Of a stretch of 10,000 nt of DNA, positions 7,831 to 10,000 are shown piece after piece (position 1 is the first letter of the stretch; the number at the start of each line of letters is the position of its first letter). The notes under the pieces were generated by a model, which saw only the letters and a list, made by a program, of their open reading frames with translations, ran no database searches and was not told the origin of the DNA. The stretch is from assembly GCA_030674185.1 (NCBI GenBank), contig CM060306.1:2353410-2363409 (forward strand). Reading direction: 5' to 3'. Origin of the DNA: Monoplex corrugatus (Eukaryota > Mollusca > Gastropoda > Littorinimorpha > Ranellidae). Both the position numbers and the translations under genes were made by a program.

Positions 7831-8064
7831 TTCTCTGTCTCTCTCGTACTCTCTGTCTGTTTGTCTGTCTATTTGTCTGTCTGTCTGTCTGCCTGTCTGT
7901 CTGCCTGTCTGTCTGCCTGTCTGTCTGTTTGTCTGTCTGTCTGCCTGTTTGTCTGTCTGTTTGTGTGTCTGTCTGTCTGCCCGCCTGTCTGCCTGCCTGT
8001 CTGTCTGTCTGTCTGTCTGCCTGCCTGCTGCCTGTCTGTCTGTCTGTCTGCCTGTCTGTCTGTC
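7831..8064. repeat. (CTGT)n/(CTGC)n tetranucleotide microsatellite
   Basis: Mostly CTGT tetramers, with TTGT and recurrent CTGCCTGT variants from about 7889 on. The CTGC variants cluster towards the right end. Ser-Val-Cys-Leu frames through it are artefacts. Confidence 0.95.
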
Positions 8065-8170
8065 CTTCTTCCCTATCTTTTTGCTGTCTGCCGTACATCC
8101 ACTCCTGTCTATACTATTTCCCAACAGGCATTTGTAGTGTTGAAGACTGTACGTGTCAACATCTACACAA

Positions 8171-8300
8171 CCGCAGTGACTCTGCCCCTTTTCTGTGTAA
8201 ACGCAAGCAGACTATCAAATATGCACGTTAAAGATCCTTAAAGTCACGTGAGTGGCTGGCTTATGGAAACAGTAAAACACCCAGCATACACGCCCACCAA
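8171..8300 (+). mobile_element. SINE conserved 3' domain, mollusc type
   Basis: The order of short blocks GTGTAAACGCAAGCAG (8195-8210), GCACGTTAAAGATCC (8223-8237), TTATGGAAACA and ACCCAGCATACACGCC (8279-8294) matches, from memory, the conserved region of an abundant tRNA-derived SINE seen in gastropod genomes. There the blocks read as CGCAAGCAGAAGA, CACG-AAAGATCC, GGGTTATGGAAACA and ACCCAGCATGC. The copy is diverged and stops where the 49-bp minisatellite begins, so its 3' end is missing. The probable head is at 7454-7522. Without a database search the family name cannot be fixed. Confidence 0.65.
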
Positions 8301-8692
8301 AGATACAGACTGTACAACAACATAGTGCAGTGTGGTCAGCTCACCTAACAGATACAGACTGTACAACAACATAGTGCAGTGTGGTCAGCTCACCTAACAG
8401 ATACAGACTGTACAATAACATAGTGCAGTGTGGTCAGCTCACCTAACAGATACAGACTGTACAATAACATAGTGCAGTGTGGTCAGCTCACCTAACAGAT
8501 ACAGACTGTACAACAACATAGTGCAGTGTGGTCAGCTGACCTAACAGATACAGACTGTACAACAACATAGTGCAGTGTGGTCAGCTGACCTAACAGATAC
8601 AGACTGTACAACAACATAGTGCAGTGTGGTCAGCTCACCTAACAGATACAGACTGTACAACAACATAGTGCAGTGTGGTCAGCTCACATAAC
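8301..8692. repeat. 49-bp minisatellite, eight units
   Basis: Units start with AGATACAGACTGTACAA at 8301, 8350, 8399, 8448, 8497, 8546, 8595 and 8644, exactly 49 bp apart. Differences are few: AACAACA/AATAACA in units 3 and 4, and GCTCACC/GCTGACC in units 5 and 6. Each variant is shared by two adjacent units, which indicates block duplication. The array begins directly at the end of the SINE 3' domain. Confidence 0.97.
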
Positions 8693-9001
8693 AGCTTGAG
8701 TTCTCTGTGCTGCACTAAAATGTCTGATTAAGTGTCATGTGCAGTGCGTCCTAATGAGTTCGTAGAATAGCGCTACATAAGAACGATTCATAATAAAATT
8801 GCATATAATTCTGTTGATGTGAGTATTGTGTTTCAAAGAACCTTCCCCTAGCATCCCTATTTCAAGACCTTACCAGCGTCTGGTGTTTTAGCACGTTAAA
8901 AGTCAGCAGGATAATTACATTACTCTTCATTTTTCTTGAAAAATATATATACAAAAATTATGCAGCACACACAAATAGGACAAAACCACTCACTTTAAAA
9001 A
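8693..9001. other. AT-rich unique sequence, no gene seen
   Basis: No open frame or repeat of note. An AT-rich patch with (AT)n lies near 8940-8952. The right end, read on the minus strand, is the region downstream of the hammerhead-like hairpin and may belong to the same mobile element. Confidence 0.45.
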
Positions 9002-9041
9002 CGCACAACGTTTCGGCCACACCGGCCCTTGTCAAGTGCGC
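9002..9041 (-). other. Hammerhead-ribozyme-like hairpin, copy 2
   Basis: On the minus strand the order is CGCAC, TTGACAAG, a GGCC-GGTGT-GGCC hairpin, GAAACGTT and GTGCG. The outer CGCAC and GTGCG pair perfectly over 5 bp. The internal strands TTGACAA and GAAA occupy the places of the hammerhead core strands, with the same two departures from consensus as copy 1. The shared departures suggest inheritance from a common source element. Invertebrate Penelope-like elements are the closest match I know for this layout, but no reverse transcriptase or GIY-YIG sequence is visible nearby. Confidence 0.45.
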
Positions 9042-9507
9042 TGTATTTCCTTGCTTCGCCTTCTATGTCCTGGTGAGACTACAGCTCACCAGACCATTAT
9101 GCATGAATTCTGCTCTGTTGTTGATCAGGGCACTAGGCGTCAACTCTTTTATTTTTATTGCACTAATTACACTAGCTCCCCTACATTCTCCCATAGCAAC
9201 ATCGTTCCATTTGGATCTATAAAATCTATCAATAAAAAGGCCGTATGTTATACACCAGTTGAAACTGCAAACATTTCTGAGTGTTATGGCGTTTAGTTTT
9301 ATAATATAAGTTAATATTTGACGAAATGACATGCTTTCTGGTAAATGTACTGTCAGTTTCGTAAAAAAATCATAACAAATCTCATAACGGAAAAGAGTTT
9401 ATTACATTTGGTGGGGCGTACATGAAAACATTCACGTGCTATATACATCCGTCTTGAACAAACTACAAACTCCATGGATGTTTGTTAAATGTGTCCACTC
9501 CTCTACT
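9042..9507. other. Unique sequence, possible decayed mobile element, no gene called
   Basis: Overlapping frames of 86 codons (+, 9036-9296) and 89 codons (-, 9332-9063) exist, but neither has a recognisable motif and each overlaps the other. The segment lies upstream of the hairpin at 9002-9041 on the minus strand, so it may be the body of that element. Confidence 0.4.
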
Positions 9508-10000
9508 CCACTACACATGTAGCAGCTGTCTGCCTGGTGTCTGTCCACTACACATGTAGCAGCTGTCTGCCTGGTGTCTGTCCACTATACATGTAGCAGC
9601 TGTCTGCCTGCTGTCTGTCCACTACACATGTAGCAGCTGTCTGCCTGCTGTCTGTCCACTACACATGTAGCAGCTGTCTGCCTACTGTCTGTCCACTACA
9701 CATGTAGCAGCTGTCTGCCTGCTGTCTGTCCACTACACATGTAACAGCTGTCTGCCTGGTGTCTGTCCACTACACATGTAACAGCTGTCTGCCTGCTGTC
9801 TGTCCACTACACATGTAACAGCTGTCTGCCTGCTGTCTGTCCACTACACATGTAGCAGCTGTCTGCCTGCTGTCTGTCCACTACACATGTAGCAGCTGTC
9901 TGCCTGCTGTCTGTCCACTACACATGTAGCAGCTGTCTGCCTGCTGTCTGTCCACTACACATGTAACAGCTGTCTGCCTGCTGTCTGTCCACTACACATG
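9508..10000. repeat. 37-bp minisatellite, at least 13 units, runs off the window
   Basis: Units start with CCACTACACATGTA at 9508 and then every 37 bp (9545, 9582, 9619, 9656, 9693, 9730, 9767, 9804, 9841, 9878, 9915, 9952 and a partial unit at 9989). Variants are GTAGCAG/GTAACAG and CCTGGTG/CCTGCTG/CCTACTG. Each unit holds ACATGT and CAGCTG palindromes. Its true length cannot be known because it is cut by the window end. Confidence 0.97.

Noticed and set aside
9036..9332. Overlapping open frames of 86 (+) and 89 (-) codons
   Set aside because: Neither shows motifs of reverse transcriptase, GIY-YIG endonuclease or any family I know, and they overlap each other.

Overview
This window looks like gene-free, repeat-dense DNA from an animal nuclear genome, most likely a gastropod or other mollusc. 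The evidence is long GA, CA and CTGT microsatellites, six kilobase- or sub-kilobase-scale minisatellite arrays, a degraded LINE 3' end, and a SINE segment (8171-8300) that resembles a SINE region I recall from gastropod genomes. The mollusc assignment is recall plus inference, not a database match. I find no convincing host protein gene, no prokaryotic gene organisation, no rRNA and no intact tRNA gene.

Layout, left to right. 1-228 is AT-rich and could be the 3' UTR of the minus-strand LINE remnant at 229-561. That remnant encodes the C-terminal 110 residues with a CX2CX8HX4C zinc-binding motif. A (GA)n tract (563-970) directly abuts its upstream end, followed by a CA/CAGA microsatellite (1128-1298). 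A hairpin resembling a hammerhead ribozyme core lies at 1784-1822 (minus strand), and a second copy lies at 9002-9041 in the same orientation. A 52-54 bp minisatellite built of about 27-bp half-units fills 1941-2627.

A nine-unit, 114-bp VNTR occupies 2827-3872. Its right-hand terminal unit runs into a minus-strand tRNA-like sequence (3812-3886), so the VNTR appears to be an amplified tRNA-derived SINE head. A CTGT/CT microsatellite (3951-4306), a G-run (4374-4397) and a GT/CAGA microsatellite (4546-4908) follow. Next come a 47-bp array (5074-5636, 12 units) and a 95-bp array with a G-run in each unit (5800-6822, 11 units).

The right part holds a GT/CTGT tract (6896-7077), a short CG-alternating and poly-G stretch, and a tRNA-like SINE head (7454-7522). 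Two pyrimidine microsatellites (7568-7748 and 7831-8064) separate this head from the SINE 3' domain (8171-8300). A 49-bp array (8301-8692, 8 units) begins right at the end of that domain. The window ends inside a 37-bp array (9508-10000).

By a hand sum of the intervals, about 60% of the window is tandem repeat. No genes work together here. The biology on view is repeat birth, amplification and decay, with two transposon classes (LINE and tRNA-derived SINE) serving as substrates. I did not find a new gene system. The most interesting items are the tRNA/SINE-derived VNTR, the paired hammerhead-like hairpins with a possible compensatory change, and the SINE split by an expanded microsatellite.
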